Positions 1 through 12,954 are shown, counted from the first letter of the stretch. The stretch is DNA of 64,000 nt from Galaxea fascicularis (GCA_948470475.1 OX419337.1:24053291-24117290), one strand, 5' to 3'. Numbers and translations are program-made. The notes: a model not told the origin generated them from the letters alone.

Positions 1-160
1 TGTGGATGAGATCCTAAAGTGTGACTATTCAAATGAAAGCTACTGAGCAGTACTTTCCTGTGGTGCTGTTTATTATGCTGTACAAGGTGGTTCTAACTTA
101 ACAGTCTGTGGATGAAATCCTAAAGTGTGATCATTCAAACGAAAGCTACCGAGTACTACT
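1..160 (+). repeat. ~106-bp dispersed repeat, about 1.5 units
   Basis: The motif TGTGGATGA(A/G)ATCCTAAAG starts at 1 and again at 107, giving a period of about 106 bases. Each unit continues with CAAATGAAAGCTAC, GAGCAGTACTTTCCTGTGG and GCTGTTTATTATGCTGTACA. The same unit recurs near 17530-17790, 25790-25838, 26054-26145, 26455-26520, 27070-27215, 32975-33120, 43815-43990 and 55430-55540. No coding potential is visible. It behaves as a dispersed, locally tandem family; its transposon class is unknown. Confidence 0.8.
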
Positions 161-1071
161 GTCATATACAGGCATTCATTTAAAAAATTTCGTAGTCTGG
201 AAATGTCTGTCTGAAGTTCAAATACACATGCGACCTGTCCCTAATAACGAAAAAAATTCAATGTTCAAATTTCAATGAAATTGAGCTAGAAAACTTACAT
301 TGGGTCAGTTGATGTTTGTCAACATGTAGCTTCCCCTGCATAAGTTCGGCCTACAGTACATATGCAGTGATATGCCATTAGTGTTGAGGTACCAGAACCT
401 CGTTTTGTGGGCGTGGCCCAAAGTAATATTAAGAGGAACCAATTCCAAAACAACAAATAGACTGGCACTGACAATCTTAAAAGTGATAAAGGCGATTCTA
501 TCAAACACCTTCTTCCCTTCAAAAGTTTTTGAAAGTATTGTCATAAGTCTCTGGCCTTTTTCTGATCAATAACCTTAAGGGTCCCTGAAAGGTACTGCAA
601 CTACTCTGCCAGTAGTCATTTTAGGTTTTAGCAACTGAAGTGGTGCCAATCCACAAATGTTTTCCCCTAAAAGGTGATGAGCACCCCGGTCATTTTTCTA
701 TGGGAGTTCCCCCGCCCCACTGAGATAATGACTTGATACTATCTGTGATACACTCCAGTCTGAAGTCATATTTACCATTGTATTACTGGCAATGACAGAT
801 ATAATTTATCTTTGTTTATGTTCTCCATATGTTGATGAGGGGGAGGGGGGGGGTTGACAAGCAGAAGATTATTGGGGTGGGATTGGCAAACAAAAGAGAG
901 GAAGTAGGCAGGATTTCATAGGTGCAGCAAATTAAAACAGCACAGGAGATTGAAATAAAGAGAGCAGAAAAGTTGGGGTTTGGCATAGGGGGATGTATGA
1001 TTGAGAACAATCCCTACTCTCAGACACTTGTCATATCACATGTACAGAGTGAGTTCAAAGTTGGGTTGTAC
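161..1071. other. Non-coding stretch at left edge (NUB1 intron)
   Basis: No exon is recognisable here in either strand. The NUB1 model ends at a donor site at 1071 on the minus strand, so this stretch should be intron sequence leading to the UBA-domain exons beyond the left edge. Short open frames at 305-544 and 816-1010 show no family features. Confidence 0.6.
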
Positions 1072-4000
1072 CTTATTCAAGTACGTAGCAGCAGTAGGGA
1101 CATCTCCTTTGTGGTAGGCACAGACTGCCTCTAAGACATGGAGTCGGACAAAAAGGGCAAGCTCGCCCCCACTACCACCCTGCCAAAGAAAGTTTTGACA
1201 GCATAAATATGCTTCTCATTTGAACACAGCACTGCCTAGTCAGCAAATAGCTATGTTCATAGACAAGGCATCCAAAGATTGGATGAAATAATAATTTACA
1301 AGTAAATATATTCTAAGCGGCTTAAAAGACTGTTTAGAATCTAAAATATTTGTTTGCCTTATGAAGGGAATAACAGCAAAGTCAAAGAAAGCCTAAAAAT
1401 GAGCCCTTCAGTTACATGCCAACATACCCTTACAAATGTCAACCTTTCCAGATTCTGTCCATAGCTTTTTTGAAAGCATTCCTTGCATTTCTGTAATTTT
1501 TCCTCTGCATTTGGTAAATCAAGGATGCTCTTCAACCAATAGTAACACCAAACAATGTCCAGGCAGAGAATGCCATAATTATCAACAGCACATAGAATCT
1601 GTGCTCGGCAATGACTGTGGAAATCAAAAACAGATAAGGCGTATACAAATCTGAGGCCTAGTTGATAAGCAAACAATATTAAAATAATAATAATAATAAT
1701 ATTAATATTAAAATTGCAACAACAACAACAACAAATAATTCAAATTAGGCACAATGTGTTAAAAACCACAAGCATGGGCAAGGAATTGATTTCAGAACCA
1801 CAAAGAAACAACTTCAGCTTCTAGTCAGAACTGCACAGACAATGGCACATGTGATGCCCTAACCACTTGACCACAATGTCCCTGTGCCATTACTCCTAGT
1901 GTTCCAATATTATTCTGTACCTTTCACATCCAATTCGAAATGCTTTCTAATACAGTACAGCAATACCTGAATTCCTTTTCAGCCTCAAGAAGCAATAAGA
2001 GAGCTTCTGCATAACTTCTTTTCTTTAAGGCAATTCGCCCTTTCTCATGTAGAGTAAGAGCCAATGTTAAGGCCTGCAAAACCAACATATATTCTAAAAT
2101 AAAAAACTCTGGAATCTGTTATGTACAATTTAACCTGAGCAAATGGTAATTGGTGCAGACAAGCAATCATGATAAGAAAAGCAAGGGAAAGCAATGCCAG
2201 AAGGGACAAAATTAATGGCGTTAGGATTCTACAAATTAATATTCTTGCTTTTTGAGTTGATTACATTTTGTTTTCCTTCACCCCTTCTCATGGCTACACT
2301 TGCCATTAAAATCACAGCAATTGCAAAATGTGGTAATATCCTAATGCCTCTTCCTTTTTTATCCTTCCTACCTTCTCACTTAACATTATGAATTTACCTT
2401 TCTTTCACTCTCTGGAAGTTGAATTGGTCTGCCTTCCTGGTCATTTATTTCAAGGAAATAATGATCATCTTTGAAATCTGATATAAATTAAAATAAATCA
2501 AGTCGATATTACTCTCTATACTTTCTACTTTCTGTATGATAATAGTCCAAATTTTTGATAATGCTTTAATCTATCATTATTTCCATTTAATTAACTAAAA
2601 AAACTATTTTAGAATCCATCAACCAACCAACCAACCGACCAATCATTATTTAACCAACTATCATCTATGAGCTATGATGATTGAATGAGTAACTCAGTGG
2701 TAACCCTTCACCCACAACCCAAAGGTTTTCCATAAAAATGGAAGAGATCTGAGGTTAACCTTGCTTGACTCTTTTTGGTCAATAGACAAAAAACATTGTG
2801 AACTACTTGTCATAACCACCAAGTTTTTAATTTATACAATGGTTGCATAACAATGCCAAATTTGGACATTCTTCACCACACTGTTAATCATATATCATTC
2901 AGGATGGAGTGGTAATACACTGTATTCATATGCATTAATTTTGGATTTTATTCCCCTTTAAAACAATAAATGTTAGGATAATATTTTTGTTGTTTTTGAC
3001 AAGTCATTGCCTTTAAATTGAATTATGTTAAATGCCTGTGTAAACCACTCATTGACAAGTTTTCATTACATTCATTCAGATATCAATATTGATATGGACT
3101 GATTCTGGCAGGTTTCTTTTGCAGGTCACATTCCACAGGTCAAAGTACAGGTCACCATGCTACAGATAAATGAACAAACCCAAAAGTGTCAGCTCCTAGC
3201 CCTTATCACTATCCAAAATTTCTTTTTAGATCATGATGAAACTGTTTGGCTTAGTTACCAATCGACAAAACAGTGACCCATACCTGTGACCTGTGGAATC
3301 TGAGCTGTAAAAGATACCTGCCTCACTGACTCACTGTCTTTTCTGTTTGACAATGCCTCGGCTGCTTGCCGTGTCTGGGAGACACTAGCTCTAGTTTCTT
3401 CCTCCTGCTTTTGTTGTAGCTCACTCTCTGAACTTGACTGTGACAGCACAAGAACCATAACCTGGCCATTGTTCTTTACATTTTGGCTCTCCAGGGATGT
3501 TTCTGAAACAGGTTAAAAATAAACAATATTGTTAATATTGACTACAGATTGTATCAGAGGGTTAAGGCATATGTTATGTGGTATCATTAAGGTTGAAGCC
3601 TCACTTTTCCATGCAGAGATGTCACGTTAGTTAACCAAGTTGTTAACCTTTTAAACCCAGCTAAGATCAAAATTTAAATTCTCATTTGATGTCCCTACAC
3701 ATTTCCTATAGGAGTAGTGGAGAGAAGTTGCTACCATATCAAGCAAATTTATCTTGTGTGATTCTGTTCTTAATTCTTGTGATCACCCTGTTTTATTAAG
3801 TGTTGACATTACAAGGAGAAATTTTATGCTGATCAGTCTTAGGGTTCAAAGGGTTAATGGAAAGAGACTTGACAGAGGATAGCCTCTTTGGTGCTGCAGG
3901 TTAAAGACTGGCCATCAAAGGCAGCTCTCAAGGTTTAATATGCCTTTCAGTTATGAACCGATCAGGGTAGACTGAATGCCTAGTAAAGGTGCCTACTCAG

Positions 4001-5912
4001 CTAGAGCATTCCTTCTTTTGCTTGTAAAATAAGATTCAACTTGGATTCACATCTGTACATTTATTACTGATCCTCTGTCATAAATACCGGTAGATAAAAT
4101 CTAGCTAATCAAATTGTACATACCATCTTCTAACACATGTCCTTTGCAAATAGGTTTCATTTTATCAGGATCTAAACCAGTCTCCATTTTTACACTGAAA
4201 CAAAGCATTTCTAATGAATGAATGATATAATCAGTGTTGGTGGCAAGTACTTAATTAACACTGATGGTCTGCTTTTTCCTCTGGAACAAAGACCTTGTAA
4301 GTTAAAAAATCTGTAAAATCCTCCAAAGTTTCTTTCTTATGCGAACCATTTTATTATTTTTAGCTAACATTAATGGAAAGTACATTGAAGACCTTTTTTT
4401 AAAATCAGCTCCACTCTTATGCAATCCCATCTGAATTTGGAATCTGTTGTTTATTCCGAGTGGAAGACTGCCAGTTAGGTGGACTTTGATTGTTGCAATC
4501 CCTGATTTAGCAAATCTTTGCTCTGTTTGCAGTTTGGTAACAGCATGAACCCTGAGTTCTTCCAGTGCTTCATTTATTTCTTCAGATGATGCACTCAACT
4601 CTGCTGAGTAGCGGTTAACCATCTCCTGCAATACATGTACCAAAACACTCACAAAATAATGTAAATTTATAAGAATTTGTCATAAAGATTGGGTGTCTGT
4701 TATAAAATAAAAAATGAATGCAGAATACCAGGAAATAAAATGATTGTTATCCCTATAATATTTGTTGTTAACCCTGATCTCCTACTCTTTCCAATTAACC
4801 TTGAGTTGAAGAATTATGTTCATATTATCTTTCTTGGAACTTCAAAGGACATTCCAATGGAGAGTGAGGAGGTGGGGGAGGGGGGTGGGGCTAATATTCT
4901 TTAGAGCCAACTGAGAACTTATCTGACCACCAGAACTGTAAAGAATGGACCCCTCATACATTACTATAAGACCAGCTTGTCCTGGAGCTAATAAAACTGT
5001 GGATGGCTGACCAATAGAGGAATTGAAATGATGACCAATAATAATAATAAGTAGCAGTAAGAAACTGAAGAATGCCAAAAGGTTTTCTATCGGTAATAAA
5101 TTTTCTTCTCTAGCTATGACATTTGTTTTGGTCAAGAGAGAGCTATCTTCATTGTGATGTGAAAAATATCATCTCATCTGAAACTGGACTATTAGAGCTC
5201 ATGGATTGTGGAATGTGGATTACGGTTGATGGTGCAATACATGTCACGCAACAATACTTTTACCGTGTGAACAGTAAGTATGCCAGAAAGCAGGTAGCAT
5301 AAAAGGAGAGGCGGAGAGAGGGAAGAAGGAAACAGGAACAATTTGAAGCAATCAAGGGCTTTCTTGTTAACTTAAGTTATTGCATGTCTGTGTGTTGAAT
5401 AGCAAAACGTTGCGGACCTAACTGTCAGAGTGTCCCAAGAATCAATCAAAAGAGAGATGATATTGATCAATCGACACACGCATCGCAGCAGAACACGTAC
5501 ACTAATCGCATCAGAATTCTAACGATTCAATAGCGATAATACCTGCTGGGAATTTGAAAAAAAAATCAACAGATCATTGCTTGACTATGAAAGCCCATCA
5601 GCTGTTATACATCGGTCCACAGTATGGCAAAGTACATATTCCACAGTGTAGCAGATCTTCGTTGAGGTTTCTTCATCTATATCTACAGTATTCAACGGCC
5701 CTATCTTGAAAATCAACACGCAAAATAATCAATATTTTAAGGTAAACAAAGTAGTTTGAAGCTTGAATGCTACACGTAATTACCTCTGGGTATTTTCCGG
5801 GTTCATCGTTTGATGTGGTGTACGGCGCAAGCCAAAGCTTAATGTTCTCCGATCTTAGTCTCTCACGAACTCTGTTTAAAATGCTTTTAAAATGAGGGCC
5901 TCTTGCAGCCAT
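1072..5912 (-). CDS. NUB1: NEDD8 ultimate buster 1 (NUB1), 3' part off window
   Basis: NUB1 is an adaptor that binds NEDD8/FAT10 and delivers conjugates to the proteasome. Exons on the minus strand: 5912-5784, 4625-4393, 4194-4124, 3502-3335, 2477-2398, 2073-1967, 1614-1428, 1179-1072. All junctions have GT/AG sites and matching phase, giving 361 codons ending in phase 0. Residues 1-60 hold the N-terminal helix with LWLAPYT; then comes the divergent ubiquitin-like region starting at SGIATIKVHL; next a Glu/Gln-rich helix (SELQQKQEEETRAS); from about residue 225 a TPR-like helical region with LHEKGRIALKKRSYAEALLL and AVDNYGILCLDIVWCYYWLK, both very close to the family. The two or three UBA domains and the C terminus are missing because they lie left of the window. 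The start ATG at 5912 is followed by a family-like N terminus; the frame is open further upstream. Confidence 0.9.
3643..3857. mobile_element. piggyBac-like MITE in NUB1 intron
   Basis: A 215-base element is bounded by TTAA on both sides. The ends are inverted repeats: TTAACCTTTTAAACCC on the left and GGGTTCAAAGGGTTAA on the right. TTAA target duplication and CCC/GGG-starting ends are the known hallmark of piggyBac elements. There is no coding capacity, so it is non-autonomous. Confidence 0.6.
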
Positions 5913-6314
5913 GATCGCGGGTCCTGCACGTAAAACGAAACAAGAAGATCTCGAAGTTTTGCATGAGTTTGCACAAAAGGTTTGTTTTGGTCTCACTGGG
6001 AAACCGCAGACCAAGGGGACAGAATGCTCGACTCGGCTCAGTTCTCTAACGCGGCAAAAAAGATGGCGGGGGAAATAATATCCTCGTGCACATCTTGACA
6101 AAACGAACGAAGCCAACTTATGCTGTGTTCTAATCGTAGACTACGGATCCTCCAACATCTGGACAACTTCCACTATTTCCCTACATATTTAGCCTGTACG
6201 GAACAAAATAAACAACACTACTGGATATGAGCTAGTAGTTGCACTACCACAACCTACTGGATGGGTGACTCAGCTGAGTTATAACTTTATACTGACTGCA
6301 GACCTGCTTACACC
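5913..6314. promoter_or_regulatory. Shared head-to-head promoter interval of NUB1 and the tubulin gene
   Basis: Only 402 bases separate the NUB1 start codon (minus) from the tubulin start codon (plus), so both 5' UTRs and core promoters must fit here. AAGATGGCGG at 6060-6069 matches the YY1 binding site, which is common just downstream of start sites in divergent promoters. The neighbouring GGCGGGGG is the most GC-rich spot. No TATA box is evident. Confidence 0.55.
6060..6069 (+). promoter_or_regulatory. YY1-type motif AAGATGGCGG
   Basis: The ten bases match the core AAnATGGCGG of YY1 sites. The motif lies between two divergent genes, about 150 bases upstream of the NUB1 ATG and 245 bases upstream of the tubulin ATG. 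Function is inferred from motif and position only. Confidence 0.45.
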
Positions 6315-9300
6315 ATGTCATCAATCATACTTTTGGTTGGGCAATGCGGCAATCAAGTTGGGCATGAACTGATGAGTTTGATTGACAAGAGCGACACCCA
6401 CCCACTGAGCCACAGGGATGGTAAACTGCACTGTGTGTGTGTGGACAGTGAATCAAAAGTGATCAATCACAATTATCGTGAAGACGCGAAATCCAGTGCA
6501 TTGTATAGAGAAGGTAATATGATTGTTGGTCAGAGAGGTAGAGGAAATAACTGGGCACTTGGTTATCATGGACTGAGTGGGGAAGCTGAAGATACATCTT
6601 TGTTACACCGTGCCATGGAGACTGTCAGAAAGGAAGTAGAAAGATGTGACAATTATGCTGGTAATACTGTACAAACTTGATATTCTAACTTACCCCAGGT
6701 TTGCATGTGCCTTGAAAATTCTTGAAAGCCCTTGAATTTCAAAATAAAAATTCAAGGCCTTGAAAGTCCCTGAAAATTGCAGTTGGTGCTGGAAAGTCCT
6801 TGAAATTTACTGCCAATTTTATCCAACAAAGCTTTTCAAGTGTCTGAGACAAACATCAGTGCACTCTCTACTTTGAGCATCTGATGTGGCATTGTATTGG
6901 CTTGATTTTGCCCCTACAGGAGTCCTTGAAAAATGGAAAAATATGTCTTGGAAAGGCCTTGACAAGTCCTTGAATTTTTGGTCGAAAAAAGTGTACGAAC
7001 CCTGTTAACCAAATATTTTGCTAGTTGGAAAGTGACTGGAAGAGTAACAAGGTTTTGCAACACATGCACAATTTTTAATTTATTTTGTAGAACAGTTACG
7101 CCTTGCCCAGGAAAAAGACTGGCTTCTATAGGGACTCTCTGGTTTGTGACTGAAATAGACTTCCAGCTAGTTACAAATCAGATACTGTACCAGGGCTGTC
7201 AACCCCCCCCCCCCCCCCCGAGTCTTCAAATAATGAGAATTGATGGGGAACGGATGATAGATGACGTCATAACGACATAACTTCATCATTAGCATTGTAA
7301 CATTTGATCTGATTGGTTTATTTCTGACCAGTCACATCATTGCTTATATTACAGTGGCAATGCTTGCAAGAATGACAGTTTGTTGGAGTTTATGAGGAAA
7401 TGTTTTAATTCCGTTATCCATGTTAACAGTAAAATAGTCAAACAACTTAAAAGTCGGGTCTCACAAGAAACGGCAAACTTTGGCGATTATCTAGGAGATT
7501 TGAGACTCTGATCTGGAGACTGGGAGAGTCTCGTGGATTATCCGGGACGGTTGACTGCCCTGCGGTACATACTTGACAATAGAAAATATCCTTTGCAATC
7601 AGTATAAATTCTAATCACAGAAAACAATGCAAATTTGACATCCAAGGGGCAAAATGCCCTGACTGTTTTGAAGACATTAGGTAAATGTTTTTAATTGTTT
7701 TGTGCGAGATGAGTGTTTACAAAGTTCCAGAACATATTTCTTGGTATGTCAAATGAGGGAGCCACCTTTCTTGCATTGTTGACCCAAGACCTCTCTCTCT
7801 TATTTTGTATACTAAGCTAAAATGTAATGCATGACCTTAATGTTTTTGTATTGAAATGATTTTAAGCATTTTTGTTCCCTATACCTACCCTCTGACACTG
7901 AAATGACTTATTTTGTAATCTTTGTCCTTCTGTGGCCAAGGAACCATTGTGATTCACAGTCTGACTGGTGGAACTGGATCTGGACTAGGATCACACCTAG
8001 TTGAGAGAATAAGGGATGCATACCCCTTGGCTCATGTTATGTCTGTTGCTGTGTCACCGCATGCATCTGGAGACAGTCCACTACAGCATTTCAACTCACT
8101 TCTTAGTCTGGCATCCTTGCAGTGGTGAGTATGTAATCATTTTACATCTTTCTAGTGTTCCAGATATGAGAGGGGTGTTGAATTACAGATGGAAGAAAAC
8201 TTGCTTTGTGATGGAGTGCTTTCATTGATAAAGTTAGGATGATTTAGAGGGGCCTGTGCCTATTGAACCCATTCATTTGTTAACACTGCCAATAACAAGT
8301 ATGTCAAACAAAGCGAGTCAAATATCTGAGTCACTTTGAACCATGAAAATAACCACAAAGGGCTATTTTTCTTCCCCTGCCATCCATTCTTCTCCCATTT
8401 TCTCCTTGCACACCTCTTCTTCTCCCTTCTACTCCTTCACAATTACCATTATTACCTTTACACTCCTTCTTTTTCCTCTCCTGCCCTCACCCTTCCTCCA
8501 ACCATCCTTTCCTTTCCCTCTGCACCACTCTTCCCTTGTCTTCTCTCTTCTCTTCCCTTTTCTGCTTTGTTTTCTTGTTTTGCCCCTCCTCTCTTTCCTT
8601 GTCTTCTGTACTTTCCTCTTCTCTTCTCTGCTCTGCCCTTTCCAGATTTCTTTTCACCATTTTTTCTCTCTTTACTTCTCTTCAGCTCTTTTCAAGTTCA
8701 CTGTTTTTTGCCAGACCTTTAGAAAGCTTAACCATATTTTTACCCTGCCTTTACTTTCAGTCATGCTGATGGGGTGTTATTATTTAATAATGACGATGTT
8801 CTGCATCACATGACAACACACAGTGGCCTGATGTCACGACAGAAGTCATCAGGTTCCATCTCATTAGGAGACATGAACAGTTACATATCAGCCAGTCTTG
8901 CCGGAGTGTTTCAGCCTTTGGGAAGCAAACCTAAAAGAGTCAAAGGAAAGAGCAAGGAAGTGGGGAGTAATATGGTGATAAACACAGACAAAAAAATTGA
9001 GAAGAACAATTATTGTTACAGTGGAGTAAAGTTTAGTAAAACAGATCCTGTTTCAAGAAAGCTATCTTATTCCCTGGATGAATGGCAGGGAAGACCAGAC
9101 GTTCGTGGCAATAGATCATTGGTTACTGCAAGTCAATGCTCCATGGCCTCATATATATCTGACGATTCTGTATATTTGCCATCCACTGTTGGTGATATTG
9201 GCACTCGTGATGAAATGTCCAAACAGCCCAGATCTACGGCATCTGCATTATTGCGCTATCAAGGAATTGTAAGTCCTTCCTCCTTAAAGTCCAGGACATC

Positions 9301-10339
9301 AAATGCTGGCAACTCTCAATCATTGCAGTTGGCAGCTGGAGTTCCAGGTGGAAATGAGCCATGGGAAATGCTGCGATCAGTTTGCACAGAGCCATCAAAA
9401 AAGTTTGCCACAGTTCATCACATTTCCAAGAGAAAAGTTTCTTGGGAAGCACTCACCCAATCTCTTATCCATTCAATGCGGCGATATGACAGGCATGGCA
9501 CACAGTTTTCCTCCATATGTTCTCTTCTTGTTGCTCGTGGAGATCACGATGGGTCATTTGCAAAGGTGTCTGCAAAAATTGAAGAGAAGCTGCGTCATTC
9601 ACTGAGATATGTGGAGTGGAATCCTTTCCCTGTTGACTTCTGGATCAGTGAGTATTCCATGTAGATTTTTATGCACACAAGTCTATTTTAAAGGAACACT
9701 CTGTTTTCTTTAAAGTCCTTGTAGAAAATAAATTCTCAGCCAAGGACTTTATTGTTACTTGTGTCCTGGTAGCTGGACTGTAGATCTTTGGTCACAAAAC
9801 AAGTGCAGAACTGCATTTCTTGTGCAAATAAATGAGTCGGTATGCCAGTGGAGAGTTAATTTAAACCAAAGTAAATTGAAACTACTTTCAATACTTAATT
9901 TGAAACTGCTCTAACTTGCATTATTCTCTTCTTACAGGTCAATACAATCCAGTGGGTCCAAACGACTCTCAGTCACTTACACTGTGCTTGAACTCAACCA
10001 AAATAGTAGAGACCTTGGAGGATGTGATTGCAAAATCACGAGCAATGTATAATGCTGGTGCTTATCTGCATTGGTTCTGGAAGCATGGCTGTTCCAAGGT
10101 GAATGCATTAACTAGTATAATAATGCTCTATATAGGAATTGTAATAATAATGACAATAATAATAACATTTATATAGTGCCTATACATAATTCCTGAAAAG
10201 ATGTGTCTTCAACTTAGATCTAAGTTGGAGATTACACTGATAAGTCTTTTTTTTCTCTCCAATGATTCAGAATGATTTTATGGATGCATTTGACACACTG
10301 GAGTGTGTGATAGAGAATTACAAATTTGCAGTAAGCTAG
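6315..10339 (+). CDS. Divergent tubulin, zeta class likely (delta alternative)
   Basis: Exons 6315-6660, 7941-8124, 8761-9647, 9938-10098 and 10271-10339 join in phase and end in TAG, giving 548 residues. The N terminus has the tubulin start LVGQCGNQVG. Residues 124-131 are TGGTGSGLG, the GTP-binding signature in the form used by delta/zeta tubulins rather than alpha/beta. VLLFNNDDVLHH and MNSYISASLAGVFQP follow (helix H7/T7 region). The C-terminal helix has AYLHWFWKHGCS and NDFMDAFDTLE, as in delta/zeta. These tubulins act in centriole triplets and the basal foot of ciliated cells. Residues about 231-374 form a Ser/Thr/Lys-rich insertion absent from the usual 450-480-residue family length. 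I favour zeta from the overall divergence from delta, but cannot exclude delta without a tree. Confidence 0.8.
6697..7003. repeat. Dispersed CCTTGAAA-rich repeat in tubulin intron 1
   Basis: The stretch repeats variants of CCTTGAAA(G/A)TCCTTGAATTT many times and ends in TGTACGAACCCTG. This pattern is typical of a common animal interspersed repeat. I see no coding potential and no clear terminal repeats. The rest of the intron to 7940 holds a poly-C run at about 7203-7219 and nothing else recognisable. Confidence 0.5.
8360..8760 (+). repeat. Long polypyrimidine tract ending at the exon 3 acceptor
   Basis: About 400 bases are almost wholly C and T (TTCCC, CTTCTCT, TTTCCTTC patterns) on the plus strand, running up to the CTTTCAG acceptor at 8755-8760. 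Three overlapping long open frames here are low-complexity artefacts of the composition. It acts at least as an unusually long pyrimidine tract for the splice acceptor. Confidence 0.7.
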
Positions 10340-10479
10340 TAATGGTCACAGAGGATCCCTCAAGTGTGGAAGAGTAAGTAAAATTTTGTTCATTTACAAA
10401 CCTATTGTGAACTGGCCGCCTGGGTGACAGTTACAGATTCAGTTTAGAAACATTATTACTTCTCTCCCTAAAAAAGGAT

Positions 10480-11215
10480 GGTAGTTGATCACAGGTTCCC
10501 AACATGAGGTACCACACCTTTGGTGTGATGCTAGTTTATTGCAGGATGCCCAGCATGAATTTGTTAGGTTTATTCCATCTTCTATTGGATGAGATGTTGG
10601 TCTATCAAAGAAAGCACAGCAGGTGATGATGAGGGGCATTAATACTCCCCCTGGATGAGATGTCCAGCATGAAATGAGTACATCTTTTACCACTCCCCCT
10701 GCATGGGGTGGTAGTCCGTCACAGGATTCTCAGCATGACATGACTAGGAGTATTACTACTTCCACCTGCATGGAATGCTGGTCTATCACAGGATAACCAA
10801 CATGAAGTGCTTTGGAGCATTTCTATAACCCCCTCAATGGCATGTTAGTCCAACACAGGATCCCCAACACAAAGTGACTAGGAGTATTACTACTCTCCCT
10901 GTAGTTTTAAAGGATGCAGGTCCATCACATGATACCCAGCATGAAGTGACTAGGAGTCTAACTACTTCACTGGATGGGATGTTAGTCCAACACAGGATCC
11001 CCAGCATGAAGTGACAAAGAGTATTACTACTTCCCCTGTATTTGCTCAGGATGCAGGCCTGTTACAGGATAAACAGGGTGCATTAGTAGCCCCCCTCCCC
11101 CCTACTTCCCCTGTATTTGGAAGGGATGCTGGTCCATCACAGGATACCCAGCATGAAGTAGTCTAGATTATTTCACCCCTCTTGAATGGCATATTATTCC
11201 ATCACATGATTTCCC
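10480..11215. repeat. GGATG-type degenerate tandem repeat array
   Basis: Roughly ten degenerate units of 70-80 bases share GGATGGGATG, CCATCACAGGAT, CCCAGCATGAAGTGACTAGG and AGTATTACTACT. The array begins about 140 bases after the tubulin stop codon. The same unit recurs at 28080-28150, 28600-28980 and 52400-52920, so the family is dispersed and expands locally. No coding potential is seen. Confidence 0.75.
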
Positions 11216-12710
11216 ACATCACTTTAATTGGCAGTGATCTGTTGACCATGACCACTTTCCAAAGATGTGACGATTGGGAGGCACACTGTGCAAACTACAA
11301 AGAGCATTCGCGTGGGACGATTTGAGGTTCTTGATTGCGAGATCTGTTGGACGAGTGTACACAAGATAGTTCAGTGAGGAAACTATGATCATGGGAATAG
11401 CTAGCCAGTCATCATCGATGGTCTTTACGTTCAGAGATCAACACTCCAATCACTTTCCTAGCAATAACTAAAACTCTACCCATCAGCCACGGCAATGTTT
11501 GTTCGATTTGAATAATGGGCATTAACAACCAAGACCGTGTCACAACTTAACCTTACCATCAAAATCGTCCGTCCTAATTTAGTTCCTGGACAGTTCGCCC
11601 ATATGCTATAAGTTGAACAAGTTGAAATAATCGAGTATTAGTTTCAGTAAAATCAAACTTTCAAAATAATGACGTTTTCCTTGCCGTTGCCGTCGTCGGT
11701 GTTAGCGCCCTAACGTCAAGTAAAAGAGTGGATATTAGAACCTTGCAACAACAATTCAGAATGGTTAGAAGATCATTGTAGCTATACGCGTTGACAAGTG
11801 TAAACCTGTGATAATTTCAGTTCCCTCTGGTTGCAATATTTCCTGTGATTACATGCATACTCTGACATGCGGGAGTTCTGTTGATACAACAGCTTTTGTT
11901 CAAGTTTCCTCAAACCGGTAAGTTGCACAAGTTTTGAACGTATGTGTATTGCGAATCCTTTGCGGTATCGCGGCAAGAAACGAGCCTCAAATCACGGCTC
12001 TGAGCGATTTTCATCCCTGAGATCGAGCGCGTCAAAGGTTTCCAGTGAAAGTGTAAGTAACTGACTGCGAAACAAATCGCACACGCGATTAGATTTTTAT
12101 AAGACTCTGACCTTGATGAAAATTTGAGCGAAAGAAAAAGGGCCATTGTTGGTTGTATAAATACATTTGAATAATGGTTTAATTCTGATTAGTCGCGACC
12201 AGTACAGCTGGTACCCAGTATTAAGTGTTCATGGCAACTGCGCATGAGCTCAGCAAACGTAACAAATTTCAACGTTTTGCCTGGTGTAATCAGAAAATGT
12301 AATGCATATGTTGTAAGACAAAACTTGAATAATCTCGTGCAGGGAGTGATTTGGCAGAATTTACTACAATTGAAAAACTGCGCGACCTCATGTAAATGTA
12401 TGATTAATAGACCTAAATGCTCGAGCATATTCGATTAAAGGACTTTCATATCACAGCGCCAGTTCCAACCCAATCTAATCCAATCTCCAATCTCGTCACT
12501 GTGAGATCCCACAAGGGAGTTTGCTCGCAGGGTACCGTCTTTCTAAATCATATGCAATTAAAAAGAGCGAATTCTAAGACTACTGTAATACTGTTTGCAC
12601 TTTCCATTTTTTAAACTCTCTTTGTACATTTTTTTTCTCTCCTGTACTTACTGTCTTCATAGCAAGGTAATAAATTAAAATCGTAAATGGTTTGAACCCA
12701 GCAGTCATAT
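11216..12710. other. Intergenic, no gene recognised
   Basis: This stretch lies between the tubulin gene and the 3' end of the PP2D1-like gene. Open frames are short (under 90 codons) and have no family features, signal peptides or codon-like bias. I see no RNA gene. Confidence 0.5.
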
Positions 12711-12954
12711 CATAATTAAGTGGAGTACGATCGTCCGGGTGAGTGTAGTCCTGAGAAGGACTGTTTGTGGTGACATTGACTGACGTTTCGACAACCTGAG
12801 CGAAAGTCATCATCAGAGTCAAGTGTGACTCTGATGATGAAGTCAAGTGTGATGATGACTTCCGCTCAGGTTGTCGAAACGTCAGTCAATGTCACCACAA
12901 ACAGTCCTTCTCAGGACTACACTCACCCGGACGATCGTACTCCACTTAATTATG
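12711..12954. mobile_element. Foldback (long inverted repeat) element
   Basis: The left arm starts CATAATTAAGTGGAGTACGA and contains GACGTTTCGACAACCTGAGC; the right arm is its near-perfect reverse complement, ending TCCACTTAATTATG. Each arm is about 100-110 bases and the centre holds GACTCTGATGATGA repeats. The element has no coding capacity and would form a strong hairpin. Confidence 0.8.

Noticed and set aside
5673..6116. 147-codon frame as the full NUB1 start
   Set aside because: The extra upstream residues are not family-like and cross the promoter interval; the Met at 5912 begins the recognisable N terminus.
8336..8813. Three overlapping long plus-strand frames (up to 156 codons)
   Set aside because: They lie in the pyrimidine tract and are Ser/Phe/Leu/Pro-only translations of low-complexity DNA, inside an intron.
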